NCBI RefSeq assembly: GCF_003002055.1
Contig: NZ_PVZF01000004.1
Span: 1-64,000 of the forward strand
Direction of reading: 5' to 3'
Origin: Kineococcus rhizosphaerae
Lineage (GTDB): Bacteria; Actinomycetota; Actinomycetes; Actinomycetales; Kineococcaceae
Length of the DNA stretch: 64,000 nt
Below the pieces are notes generated by a model that was not told the DNA's origin, did not search any database, and worked only from the letters and a program-made list of their open reading frames with translations. The position numbers and the translations under genes were made by a program. This document shows, piece after piece, positions 25,583 to 36,229 of this stretch. How positions within the stretch are numbered: position 1 is the stretch's first letter; every line of letters begins with the position of its first letter.

Positions 25583-26661
25583 CCGGTGACCTCGCGGCAG
25601 GCGCGGTAGAACTCCGCCCAGCCGTCGCGCTCGCGCACGACGGCCTCGAGGTACTCCGTCCACGCCACCCGGTCGGACACGGGGTCGCGCACGACGGCCC
25701 CGACGATGCCCGCGGCGACGTCGGCCGGGCGCAGCACGCCGTCGCCGAAGTGCGCGGCGAGGGCGATCCCGGCGGTGACGACGCTGATCGCCTCGGCGGT
25801 GGACAGCGTCGCGGTCGGGGACTTCAGGCTCGTGCGGCCGTCGGTGGTCGTCCCGGAGCGCAGTTCCCGGAACACCGTGACGACCCGGCGGATCTCCTCC
25901 AGCGCCGCGGGCAGTTCGGGCAGGTCCAGGGAGCGGCCGAGCTGGGTGACCCGGCGGGCCACGATCCCGACCTCCTCCTCGGCGTCGGCGGGCAGGGGCA
26001 GGACGACGGTGTTGAACCGGCGGCGCAGGGCGCTGGACAGGTCGTTGACGCCGCGGTCGCGGTCGTTCGCGGTGGCGATGACGGTGAACCCCTTCTGCGC
26101 CTGGACCTCGGAGGCGAGTTCGGGGATCGGCAGGGTCTTCTCGGACAGGACGGTGATGAGCGCGTCCTGCACGTCGGCGGGGATGCGGGTGAGTTCCTCG
26201 ACGCGGGCGACGCGGCCCTCCCGCATGGCCGTCATGACCGGGGAGGGCACCAGGGCCGCGGGCGTGGGGCCCTCGGCGAGCAACCGCGCGTAGTTCCAGC
26301 CGTACCGGATGGCCTCCTCGGCCGTCCCCGACGTCCCCTGCACGAGCAGCGTCGAGTCGCCGCTGACGGCGGCCGCGAGGTGCTCACCGACCCACGTCTT
26401 CGCCGTCCCGGGGACCCCGAGCAGCAGCAGCGCGCGGTCGGTCGCGAGGGTGGCGACGGCGACCTCGACGAGCCGGCGCGGCCCGACGTACTTGGGGGTG
26501 ACGACCGTCCCGTCGGGCAGTTCCCCGCCCAGCAGGTACGTGACCACCGCCCACGGCGACAGCTTCCAGTTCGGCGGTCGCTGCCGGTCGTCGGCGCGCG
26601 CGAGCGCGGCGAGCTCGTCGGCGAACTGCTGTTCGGCGTGCGGGCGGAGCAGGTCGGTCAC
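25579..26661 (-). CDS. MoxR-family AAA+ ATPase
   Basis: A 360-residue AAA+ ATPase. It has Walker A LGVPGTAKTWVGE at about residue 80, a Walker B-type strand VARVEELTRIP in which Glu-Glu replaces the usual Asp-Glu, LSEKTLPIPEL, the sensor 1 region FTVIATANDRDRGVNDLS and an arginine-finger-like ALRRRFN. MoxR ATPases remodel or insert cofactors into partner proteins together with VWA proteins. It overlaps its neighbours by four bases on both sides. The Glu-for-Asp change may slow hydrolysis or be normal for this subfamily. Confidence 0.9.
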   Translation of the reverse strand: MTDLLRPHAEQQFADELAALARADDRQRPPNWKLSPWAVVTYLLGGELPDGTVVTPKYVGPRRLVEVAVATLATDRALLLLGVPGTAKTWVGEHLAAAVSGDSTLLVQGTSGTAEEAIRYGWNYARLLAEGPTPAALVPSPVMTAMREGRVARVEELTRIPADVQDALITVLSEKTLPIPELASEVQAQKGFTVIATANDRDRGVNDLSSALRRRFNTVVLPLPADAEEEVGIVARRVTQLGRSLDLPELPAALEEIRRVVTVFRELRSGTTTDGRTSLKSPTATLSTAEAISVVTAGIALAAHFGDGVLRPADVAAGIVGAVVRDPVSDRVAWTEYLEAVVRERDGWAEFYRACREVTG

Positions 26662-28148
26662 GGGGCCTCCAACGGCAGCGACAGGGCGTGGTGGAACTCG
26701 CGGCGGACGGTCAGGACCTCCAGGGCCCGGACCGCGAACGCGCGGGCTGCGTCGGTCAGCGCGGGCTGCAGCGCGAAGGCCTCCAGCGCCGCGGACTGCG
26801 CCGGCGGCAGCCGGTGCCCGAGCAGGTCGAGGCGCTCGCGGACCCGCACCCCGGCGGAGGCGGGCCAGCTGCGGCGCACGGTGTCCGCGAGCGCCGCCGT
26901 CCCCAGTTCCGGGGTCCAGGGCGCGGGGCAGTCGCGCAGCAGCGCCGTGGCGGCCGCGGCGTCGGGGGTCCCGCGGACGAGCAGGTCCGCGACGAGCCGG
27001 GCGCGGGTGGCGGGGTCGAGGACGGCGAGGAGTTCGGCCCGCACGTGCTCGGAGGCCGTGGGGACGAGGGCGCGCGCCCACGCCGGGTCCGCCTGGCGCA
27101 CCGCGGCCTCGGCCCAGGCCTCGCGCAGCACGGGGGCCCAGCCGCCGTCGACCGGGACGGCGAGGACGTCGGCGGCGGACCCTGCGACGAGCGCGGTCCA
27201 GTGCCCCAGCGGGGTGGCGGCCACGACCTGCCGCAGCCAGTGCGCCCGGACGCCTTCGCTGCGCGGTTCCACCCCCGGCGCGACCCCGGCCTCGACGACG
27301 TCGCGGCGCGCGGCCTCGTCGAGGCCGGCGGGCGGTTCGACGTGGAAACCCGCCGGGCCGTGCTGGACGCAGGCCTGCGCGCGCTGCGCCGTGCGGTGGG
27401 CGAACGCGGAGGCGGGCAGCCGGGCCAGCAGCGCCGCGGCCCTGTCGCGGGTGGCGCGGCGGCGGTCGGCGAGGGCGGGTTCGAGCAGGTCCTCGTCCTC
27501 GGGCCCCAGCCCCACCGCGAGTTCGGCGACGAACTGCTCGCGCTCCTCGCCGGTGAACCCGGACCAGCTGCCGCGCAACAGGTCGCGCGAGGCGGCCGGG
27601 TCCTCGCGCCGCAGCGCGCGCAGGAGGTCGACCCGGTCTCGCGTCGACCCGAACTCCCAGCCGCCGTCCCCGGTCGCCACCCGCGCGGCCTGCGGGCGCC
27701 AGTCCTCGCGCTGCGCGGCCAGCCAGCGGCCCCGGTTCCCGAGCACCCCGGCGGCGGCGTCGGCGACGGCGCGGTTCGTCGCGCCGACGTCGAGCAGGGC
27801 GGGCAGCGCCTCGGGGGCCACGACCCGCCCGGCGCGGGCGGCGACGTCGAGGAACTCCAGCAGCAGCGGGGAGTCCTTCGTGCGCAGCAGGTCGGCGAGG
27901 ACCGCGGTGGCGACCGGCCCGGTCACCGGGGCCCGGTCGGGCGCGGCGGGCTCGGGCGCCGCGACCGGGTCCCCCAGGGGGTCGCGGACGCGGCGGGCGA
28001 CGGCGAGCAGCGCCGCGGCGTCCAGGAGCCGGGCGGGGTCCTGCCCCGCCGGGACCAGCGGGCGCAGGGACCCCGGCAGCAGGGTGTCGTCGAAGGGGCG
28101 CCGGGCGGTCCCGAGCAGCGCGGTGGTCACGAGGTCGTCCCAGCTCAC
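26658..28148 (-). CDS. DUF5691 family protein
   Basis: A 496-residue, almost entirely alpha-helical protein. Its start is characteristic of the family: VSWDDLVTTALLGTARRPFD. Ala/Leu/Arg-rich helices follow, resembling HEAT-type repeats, for example LLALLDVGATNRAVADAA-like and LRREDPAASRDLLRGSWSG segments. No catalytic motif is seen. DUF5691 genes occur with SWIM, MoxR and VWA genes; here it sits between SWIM and MoxR with four-base overlaps at both ends. A scaffold or substrate-recognition role is likely but unproven. Confidence 0.85.
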   Translation of the reverse strand: MSWDDLVTTALLGTARRPFDDTLLPGSLRPLVPAGQDPARLLDAAALLAVARRVRDPLGDPVAAPEPAAPDRAPVTGPVATAVLADLLRTKDSPLLLEFLDVAARAGRVVAPEALPALLDVGATNRAVADAAAGVLGNRGRWLAAQREDWRPQAARVATGDGGWEFGSTRDRVDLLRALRREDPAASRDLLRGSWSGFTGEEREQFVAELAVGLGPEDEDLLEPALADRRRATRDRAAALLARLPASAFAHRTAQRAQACVQHGPAGFHVEPPAGLDEAARRDVVEAGVAPGVEPRSEGVRAHWLRQVVAATPLGHWTALVAGSAADVLAVPVDGGWAPVLREAWAEAAVRQADPAWARALVPTASEHVRAELLAVLDPATRARLVADLLVRGTPDAAAATALLRDCPAPWTPELGTAALADTVRRSWPASAGVRVRERLDLLGHRLPPAQSAALEAFALQPALTDAARAFAVRALEVLTVRREFHHALSLPLEAP

Positions 28149-29479
28149 AGCGTCACCCACCGCCGGTCGCCGGGCCCGCCCCCCAGGACGCCCGTGGGCC
28201 GCAGGCCCCGGTCGCCGAGTTCCCCGGCGACGGTGACGGGGTGCCCCCCGGAGACGGCGAGCAACCGCCACACGTCCGCCCCGCCGACGTCGACGGGCAG
28301 GGTCCCGTCCGGACCCGTCAGCGCGAACCCCGGCCCGGCGGCGGCGGGGACGGCGACGGGCACGAGCCCGGAGACGACGACGGGCCAGTGCCGGGTCCAC
28401 GGGTCGAGGCTCACGGCGCGCTGGAACTCCCCGACGGCGTCGCGGGCGGAGCCGGGGGCGAGGTCGGTCAGGGCGACGGGGGCGGCGTACCGGGTCCCGA
28501 CGACCGCCCGCAGCTCGGGGGTGCCGGGGTGGAAGTGCAGGTCGGCGTCGACGACCGTGCCGGCGGGCAGGGAGGTGTCGGGCGACTGACCGCTCGGGGT
28601 GAACGTGAGCACGAGCGCGGCGTGCCCGGTCCGCCTGCCGCGCAACCAGACCCGTCGCGCGGTGAGGTTGTCGGCGACGACGTCGCGGACCCCCGTGACG
28701 GCCCAGTGGTCGCGCAGGGGTTCGCTGGCCAGGACGTCCTCGGCCCGGACGGGGTACCCGACGTGGGCGCGCACGACGGCGGCCTCGTCCTCGGTGAGGT
28801 CCTCGAGCCGGGCGTGCGCGGCGACGAGCAGGCGCAGCAGGGCGAGGTCGGTGAGCAGCCGCCCGGTCCAGCCCTCCCCCGAGACGACGGCGCGCGGCAG
28901 CCGCCGCAGGGCGGACGCGACCCCGGGGGCCTGCGCGTCGACCATCCGGGCGGCCGTCGCCGCCCCGTAGGCGTACCCGGCCTGCGCGGCCCCGGCCAGC
29001 CCGGTGCGGACCTGGTCGGTGAGCCAGACGTCGAGCTCACCCAGCCCGGTACCGACGCGCTCGGCGCGCCGTTCGGAGCGCTTCGCCGCGGCGGCCGGGT
29101 CGGGGGTCCGCTCGGCCGGGGCCGGGGTCTCCTTCTTCGCAGCCCGGCCCTCGAGCCACGTCGTCGTGAAGTCGGCCCGCTCGGCGACCGGGACGTCCCC
29201 GGCCGACCAGCGCAGCAGCAGCGCGAGCGCGTGCTTGCACGGGAACTTCCGCGAGGGGCACGAGCACTTGTACGCCGGGCCCGTCAGGTCCACCACCGTC
29301 TGGTACGGGGTCTTCCCGCTGCCCGCGCACAACCCCCAGACGGCACCGTCGTCGCAGCCGTCGGCGGAGACGGACCCGACCAGCTTGGCGGCGGCGCTCA
29401 CCGACCCGGCGTCGGGCGCCAGGGCCAGCACGGCGTCTCGGGTCCACACACCGACGACTCTACGGACCGCCTCCGACAC
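28145..29479 (-). CDS. SWIM zinc-finger protein, first gene of the MoxR-VWA operon
   Basis: A 444-residue protein. The SWIM motif CSCPSRKFPCKHALALLL (C-x-C-x6-C-x-H) lies at about residues 71-88, after WTRDAVLALAPDAGSVSAAA, a typical N-terminus. Residues 115-145 are a charged Lys/Arg/Ala linker, and the C-terminal 290 residues form a mixed domain of unknown fold. SWIM fingers bind DNA or protein. The annotated start is GTG 29479; GTG 29449 is an alternative nearer the domain. It is the promoter-proximal gene of the operon and lies just after the guaA terminator. Confidence 0.85.
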   Translation of the reverse strand: MSEAVRRVVGVWTRDAVLALAPDAGSVSAAAKLVGSVSADGCDDGAVWGLCAGSGKTPYQTVVDLTGPAYKCSCPSRKFPCKHALALLLRWSAGDVPVAERADFTTTWLEGRAAKKETPAPAERTPDPAAAAKRSERRAERVGTGLGELDVWLTDQVRTGLAGAAQAGYAYGAATAARMVDAQAPGVASALRRLPRAVVSGEGWTGRLLTDLALLRLLVAAHARLEDLTEDEAAVVRAHVGYPVRAEDVLASEPLRDHWAVTGVRDVVADNLTARRVWLRGRRTGHAALVLTFTPSGQSPDTSLPAGTVVDADLHFHPGTPELRAVVGTRYAAPVALTDLAPGSARDAVGEFQRAVSLDPWTRHWPVVVSGLVPVAVPAAAGPGFALTGPDGTLPVDVGGADVWRLLAVSGGHPVTVAGELGDRGLRPTGVLGGGPGDRRWVTL

Positions 29480-29495
29480 CGGTCCCCGGCACGAG

Positions 29496-29530
29496 GACGC
29501 CCCCGCCGGAACGGGTCCGGCGGGGGCGTC
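29496..29530. terminator. Strong hairpin terminator after guaA
   Basis: A perfect 15-base stem, GACGCCCCCGCCGGA with TCCGGCGGGGGCGTC, around a 5-base ACGGG loop. It lies between the guaA stop (29564, minus strand) and the SWIM gene start (29479). It lacks a T-run, as is usual in this group, and isolates guaA from the downstream operon. Confidence 0.8.
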
Positions 29531-29563
29531 GACGTCATCGTCGTGGGGGGCGGCGGGAGCCGG

Positions 29564-31186
<1,623 letters not shown>

Positions 31187-31198
31187 GCACCAAGGGTA
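31187..31198 (-). promoter_or_regulatory. Leaderless -10 element of guaA
   Basis: TACCCT (31198 to 31193 on the minus strand) ends six bases before the GTG of guaA, the spacing expected when transcription starts at the first base of the start codon. No ribosome-binding site is present. Confidence 0.6.
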
Positions 31199-31260
31199 GC
31201 CGCCGCGCGCGGGCCCCCGGTAAACCACGTGGAACCGGGACCGGAATGCGATTACCGTCG

Positions 31261-33012
31261 GTGCACGTGCGCTCCCTGCCCCTGAGCGACCCCGGCACCC
31301 CCGACGTCACCTCCCCCACCCGGTTCCTGCTGCGCACGGCGGCGCAGCAGTGGCGACCGATGGTGGCCGGAGCCCTCGTCGGCACCGTGTGGTTGCTGTC
31401 CCAGGCCGTCCTGCCCGCAGCGATCGGCGAGGCCGTCGACCTCGGCGTCGTCGACGGCGACGCCCGCGCGCTGACCCGCTGGTCGCTGATCGTGCTGGGG
31501 CTGGCCGTGGTCACCGCCTGGGCCGCGATCGTGCGGCACCGCTTCGGCGTCACGAACTGGCTCACCGCGTGCTTCCGCACCCTGCAGCAGGTGGGCCGGC
31601 ACACCTCCCGCGCGGGAACGGCGCTGACGGCGAAGCTGCCCCAGGGCGAGGTGCTCGCCTCCATCGCCTCCGACGGGCCCCGCCTCGCCGACGCGTTCGA
31701 CGTCACCCAGCGCGCCGTGGCCTCCGTGGCCGCCGTGGTCGTCGTCGCCGTCCTCGTGCTGCGCACCTCGGTGCCCATCGGCCTCGTCATCCTCATCGGC
31801 GTCCCCGTCGTCATGGCGATGCTGCTGCTCGTCCTGCGCCCGCTGCAGGAGCGCCAGCGCCTGCACCGCAAGCTGTCCGGCGAGCTGACCTCCATCGGCA
31901 CCGACACCGTGCGGGGCCTGCGGATCCTGCGCGGCATCGGCGGCGAGGAGGTGTTCCTGGGCCGCTACCGGGCCAAGAGCCAGCAGGTGCGGGCCGCGGG
32001 CGTGCGCGTCGCGGTGTGGGAGTCGGCGCTGGAGGCGCTGCAGATCCTCGTCCCCGGCCTGCTCGTGGCCGCCCTCGTGTGGGCCGGCGCCCGCGCCACC
32101 GCCCGCGGGGACATCACCCCCGGCGACCTCGTCGCGCTCTACGGCTACGCCGCGTTCCTCACCTCGCCCCTGCGGATGCTCGTGGAGGCCGCCGACAAGT
32201 ACGTGCGCGCGCTCGTCGCCGCCCGCCGGCTCATCACCCTGCTCGAGGTCCCGCCCGCCGTCACCGACGACGGGACCGCCACGACGCCCGGCGGCGCGCT
32301 GGCCGACCCCGACTCCGGGGTCGTCGCGGACGCCGGCGACCTCACCGCGATCGTCTGCGACCCGCCCGAGGACGCGGCCGTCCTGGCCCGCCGGCTCGCC
32401 CGGTTCGACGACGACACCCGCGCCACCTTCGGCGGGGTCCGGTTGCGGGACCTGCCCGTGCACGAGGTCCGCACCCGCGTCCTGCTCGCCGAGGACGACG
32501 CCCAGCTGTTCAGCGGCACCGTCCGCGAGCAGGTCGACCCCGAGCACCGCCACACCGACGACGAGGTCCTCGCCGCGATGGAGGTCGCCGACGCGCTCGA
32601 CATCCTCGACCTCGTCGACGGCGGGCTGGCCGGCACCGTCACCGAACGCGGGCGCTCGCTGTCCGGCGGGCAGCGGCAGCGGCTCGCCCTGGCCCGCGTC
32701 CTGACCCGCGGACCGGAGGCCCTCGTGCTCGTCGAACCCACCAGCGCCGTCGACGCGCACACCGAGGCGCGGATCACGGGCCGGCTGCGGGCGCAGCGCG
32801 CGGGCCGCACCACGGTCGTCGCCACGGCCAGCCCCCTCGTCCTGCCGCAGGTCGACCAGGTCTGCTGGGTGCGCGACGGGCACGTCGTCGCACGCGGCCG
32901 GCACGCCGACCTGCTCGCCCACGACGCGGGGTACCGGCGGTTCGTCACCCGCGACGCGGCGGCGGAGCTGCCCGCGCCCCGCGCAGAACTCTCGAAGGGA
33001 GCCGCGCAGTGA
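31261..33012 (+). CDS. ABC exporter half-transporter with degenerate ATP-binding motifs
   Basis: About 583 residues: an N-terminal six-helix exporter domain (about 20-310) and a C-terminal nucleotide-binding domain. The Walker A position is not GxxGxGKS but [13 protein letters not shown], and Walker B ends [11 protein letters not shown] without the catalytic Asp-Glu pair. The signature [15 protein letters not shown] is intact. It must therefore work as a heterodimer with the next gene, which has the reverse pattern. The start is uncertain (ATG 31246, GTG 31261 or GTG 31267); GTG 31261 is shown. Cargo unknown; these pairs often export peptides, drugs or lipids. Confidence 0.88.
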   Translation: MHVRSLPLSDPGTPDVTSPTRFLLRTAAQQWRPMVAGALVGTVWLLSQAVLPAAIGEAVDLGVVDGDARALTRWSLIVLGLAVVTAWAAIVRHRFGVTNWLTACFRTLQQVGRHTSRAGTALTAKLPQGEVLASIASDGPRLADAFDVTQRAVASVAAVVVVAVLVLRTSVPIGLVILIGVPVVMAMLLLVLRPLQERQRLHRKLSGELTSIGTDTVRGLRILRGIGGEEVFLGRYRAKSQQVRAAGVRVAVWESALEALQILVPGLLVAALVWAGARATARGDITPGDLVALYGYAAFLTSPLRMLVEAADKYVRALVAARRLITLLEVPPAVTDDGTATTPGGALADPDSGVVADAGDLTAIVCDPPEDAAVLARRLARFDDDTRATFGGVRLRDLPVHEVRTRVLLAEDDAQLFSGTVREQVDPEHRHTDDEVLAAMEVADALDILDLVDGGLAGTVTERGRSLSGGQRQRLALARVLTRGPEALVLVEPTSAVDAHTEARITGRLRAQRAGRTTVVATASPLVLPQVDQVCWVRDGHVVARGRHADLLAHDAGYRRFVTRDAAAELPAPRAELSKGAAQ

Positions 33013-33127
33013 GCGACGAGCGGCGCGACGGCGCCTGGACGCAGGGAACGCGCCGACGGAGTCGCCGCGCGGTCCCGGAGGAAGGCGCCGTCACCGGCGC
33101 CGCGACGGAGCGAACAGGAGGAGCAGC

Positions 33128-34897
33128 GTGAGCGCCAAGACCCTCCCCGTCGCCGACCGGGCCCAGGTCCTGCTCGACGTGCGGCGCCTGCTGGTCCAGC
33201 ACCGCGGCCCCGGGCTGCGGATGCTCGGGCTGCACGCCCTCGCCGCGCTGGCCGGGCTGACCGGCCCGTTCCTGCTCGGCAAGCTCGTCGACGACGTCGT
33301 CTCCACCGTCCGCGGCGGGTCGACGTTCGCGCAGGCCGCGCACCGCATCGACGTCTACGTGGCGGTCCTCGTCGCGGCCGTCGTGGTCCAGGCCGTCCTC
33401 GCGCGGCTGGCCCGCCAGCGCTCCCTCACGCTGGCCGAGGGGGTCTTCGCGCAGTTGCGCGAGGAGTTCCTGACCCGGGCCACGGCGCTGCCGCTGTCCG
33501 TCGTCGAGCAGGCCGGCACCGGCGACCTCGTCTCGCGGACGACGAACGACGTCGACGCCCTGAGCTACACCGTGCGCTACGGCGCGCCGGCGATCCTCGT
33601 CGCGTTCGTGACGTCGGTCCTGACCGTCGTCGCGGCGGTGTTCTCCGGTCCGCTCGTCGCCCTCGCGATCCTGGCCGGGGTGCCGGGGCTGTTCCTCGCG
33701 ACGCGGTGGTACCTGCGCCGGGCCCCGCAGGGGTACGCGGCCGAACGCGCCGAGTGGGGCCGGATCTCCACGACGCTGGGCGAGAACGTCGAGAACGTCC
33801 GCACGGTCGAGGCCCTGGGCCTGGCCGAGCACCGGATCGGGCTCGTCGACGGGGTCATCGGGGCGACGGTGCGGCGCGAGCGGTACACGTTGTCGCTGCG
33901 CACCGTGTGGTTCCCCAGCATCGAGATGTCGTACCTGCTGCCCGTGGTCGTCGCGCTGCTGTGGGGCGGGTTCCTCGTCCGGCACGACCTGCAGACGGTC
34001 GGTCAGGTCACGACGGTCGTGCTGTACCTGCGCCAGCTCGTCGGCCCGGTCAACGAACTGCTCGCCTGGTGGGACGAGCTGCAGGTGGGACAGGCCTCCT
34101 TCGCGCGCGTCGTGGGCCTGTCGGCCGTGGAACCGGACCGGGTCGCCCTCGACGACGAACCGGTCTCCGACGAGATCCACGCCGACCGCGTGGGGTTCTC
34201 CTACACCCCCGGACGCCCTGTGCTGCACGGGGTCTCGCTGGAGCTCGAACCCGGTGAGCGGCTGGCGATCGTCGGCCCGACCGGCGCCGGGAAGTCGACG
34301 CTGGGCCGGTTGCTGGCCGGCATCGCCCCGCCCACCGACGGGTCCGTGCAGGTCGGCGGGGCCGAGGTGACGGGGCTGCCGCTGGACGAGCTGCGCTCGC
34401 GCATCGCCCTCGTGACCCAGGAGCGGCACGTGTTCGCGGCTTCCCTGCGGGACAACGTCGCGCTCGCGGCGCCGGGGTCCTCCGACGAGCAGGTGCTCGC
34501 CGCCCTCGACGCGGTCGACGCCCGCGGCTGGGTGTCGGCCCTGCCCGGGGGGCTGGACACGGGGGTCGGGGAGAACGGGGTGCCGCTGTCGGCGGCGCAG
34601 GCGCAGCAGGTGGCCCTGGCCCGCCTCGTGCTGGCCGACCCGCACACCCTCGTCCTGGACGAGGCGACGTCGCTGCTGGACCCGAACGCGGCCCGGCACC
34701 TGGAACGCTCGCTCGCCGCGGTCCTGGCGGGGCGCACGACGGTGGCGATCGCCCACCGCCTGCACACCGCCCACGACGCCGACCGGATCGCCGTCGTCGA
34801 GGGCGGGCGGATCACCGAGCTCGGCACGCACCACGAGCTCGTCGAGGCGGACGGCTCGTACGCGGGGCTGTGGCGGTCCTGGCACGGGGAGGCCTGA
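33128..34897 (+). CDS. ABC exporter half-transporter with intact Walker motifs
   Basis: A 589-residue ABC exporter. The membrane domain spans about residues 25-320. The nucleotide-binding domain has Walker A GPTGAGKSTLGRLLAG, Q-loop VTQERHVF, Walker B LVLDEATSLLDP and H-loop IAHRLHT. The signature is degenerate: LSAAQAQQVALARLV instead of LSGGQ. Paired with the upstream subunit it would give one complete ATP site (its Walker motifs with the partner's LSGGQ) and one dead site. GTG 33128 follows a GGAGGA ribosome-binding site. Confidence 0.92.
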   Translation: MSAKTLPVADRAQVLLDVRRLLVQHRGPGLRMLGLHALAALAGLTGPFLLGKLVDDVVSTVRGGSTFAQAAHRIDVYVAVLVAAVVVQAVLARLARQRSLTLAEGVFAQLREEFLTRATALPLSVVEQAGTGDLVSRTTNDVDALSYTVRYGAPAILVAFVTSVLTVVAAVFSGPLVALAILAGVPGLFLATRWYLRRAPQGYAAERAEWGRISTTLGENVENVRTVEALGLAEHRIGLVDGVIGATVRRERYTLSLRTVWFPSIEMSYLLPVVVALLWGGFLVRHDLQTVGQVTTVVLYLRQLVGPVNELLAWWDELQVGQASFARVVGLSAVEPDRVALDDEPVSDEIHADRVGFSYTPGRPVLHGVSLELEPGERLAIVGPTGAGKSTLGRLLAGIAPPTDGSVQVGGAEVTGLPLDELRSRIALVTQERHVFAASLRDNVALAAPGSSDEQVLAALDAVDARGWVSALPGGLDTGVGENGVPLSAAQAQQVALARLVLADPHTLVLDEATSLLDPNAARHLERSLAAVLAGRTTVAIAHRLHTAHDADRIAVVEGGRITELGTHHELVEADGSYAGLWRSWHGEA

Positions 34898-34914
34898 GCC
34901 GCTCCCGGCCCCCT

Positions 34915-34939
34915 CACCCCCGCGCCGGGGGCGGGGGTG
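34915..34939 (+). terminator. Hairpin terminator after the ABC exporter genes
   Basis: A 9-base stem, CACCCCCGC with GCGGGGGTG, around a 7-base loop, 18 bases after the exporter stop. No T-run. It separates the exporter genes from the MFS gene. Confidence 0.6.
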
Positions 34940-35038
34940 CGGACAGCCCCGCGAGTCGCTTACCGTAGGAGGAGTTCACTCTCAGGGCTCCGGGGCGTCA
35001 GTGGCGGGGAGGCGCACCCACGACGCTGGAGCCTACCC

Positions 35039-36229
35039 GTGAGCACCACCACCCCCACCCTCCTGTCGCGCTACGCGCGGCTGCCGCACCTCGCCGGTCG
35101 CGCCTACCTGCCCGTGACCGGGCTGGGCCGGCTGCCCATCACGATGGTCCCCCTCGCGGTCCTGGGTCTGGTGACGTCCTCCAGCGGGTCCGTCGCGGTC
35201 GGCGGCCTGGCGAGCGCCGCCGCGGCCGTCGGTGAGGCGGTCGGGGTCCCCGTCGTGGGCTGGTTCGCGGACCGCCGCGGGCAGCGGAACGTCCTGCTCA
35301 CGGTCGTCGCCCTGCACCTGCTGGCCCTCGCCGGGCTCTTCACCGCGCTGGCGGGCGCCGGGACCCCGACCGTGCTCGCGGCGGCCGCCGGGGTCGGGTT
35401 CACGCTGCCGTCGGTCAGCGGGTTCTCCCGCGCCCGCTGGCTGCGGATGGCGGAGGACCCGCACGACGTGGCGACGGCCTTCGCGGCCGAGGGCACGATC
35501 GACGAGGCGACGTTCATCCTCGGCCCGGCCCTCGTCGGGATCGTCGGGGTGCTGGGGGACCCGGCGGCGGCGCTGCTGACGTCGGCGGGGCTCACGACGG
35601 TCTTCGTCACGGCGTTCGCCTGCCACCGCACCCACCGGCGCACCGCTCCCCTGCCCCGCACGGGCCGCGCGGCGGCGGGCCGGGTGCCGTGGGCCGTCGC
35701 GGTCCCGGTGCTCGCGATGCTGTGCATGGGCACGGTCTTCGGGGCGACCCAGACGGGGGTGACGGCCGCGGCCGAGGCGATCGGGTCGGCGTCCCTGGGT
35801 TCCCTGGTCTACGCGCTGTCGGCGGTGGGTTCGACCGCGACGACGCTGTGCCTGGTCCTGCTGCCGGACCGCTTCACGTTGCGGGCGCGGTGGGCCGTGT
35901 GCGGGGCCGGGCTCGCCCTGGGCGCCGTCCTCATGGCGGCGACCGCGCAGCGCCTCGGGACGCTGGCCGCGGCGGTGCTGCTGCTCGGGTTGTTCGTCGG
36001 GCCGGCGCTGGTGACGGTGAACACCGTCGCGGCGCGGCTGGCCCCGGCCGGCCGGGGCGCGTTCCTCATGGCCCTGCTGAACTCCGGGGTCGTGCTGGGC
36101 GTCGCCACGGGCGCCTCGGCGGGCGGGGCGCTGGCCGAGCACGCCGGGCCGGCGTGGGGTTTCGCCGTCGTCGGGGTGGCCGGGGCGCTGCTCGCCGCGA
36201 CCGCCCTGGTGGCGCCCGTCAGGCGGTGA
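35039..36229 (+). CDS. MFS transporter
   Basis: A 396-residue major facilitator protein with twelve hydrophobic segments. The loop 2-3 motif appears as GWFADRRGQRNVLLTVVAL, the classic G-x-x-x-D-R-x-G-x-R signature, and a related loop is less conserved in the second half. The start is GTG 35039, with GGAG seven bases upstream. Substrate unknown; efflux is likely for this small 12-helix class. The 3' end overlaps the convergent SDR gene by 11 bases. Confidence 0.87.
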   Translation: MSTTTPTLLSRYARLPHLAGRAYLPVTGLGRLPITMVPLAVLGLVTSSSGSVAVGGLASAAAAVGEAVGVPVVGWFADRRGQRNVLLTVVALHLLALAGLFTALAGAGTPTVLAAAAGVGFTLPSVSGFSRARWLRMAEDPHDVATAFAAEGTIDEATFILGPALVGIVGVLGDPAAALLTSAGLTTVFVTAFACHRTHRRTAPLPRTGRAAAGRVPWAVAVPVLAMLCMGTVFGATQTGVTAAAEAIGSASLGSLVYALSAVGSTATTLCLVLLPDRFTLRARWAVCGAGLALGAVLMAATAQRLGTLAAAVLLLGLFVGPALVTVNTVAARLAPAGRGAFLMALLNSGVVLGVATGASAGGALAEHAGPAWGFAVVGVAGALLAATALVAPVRR

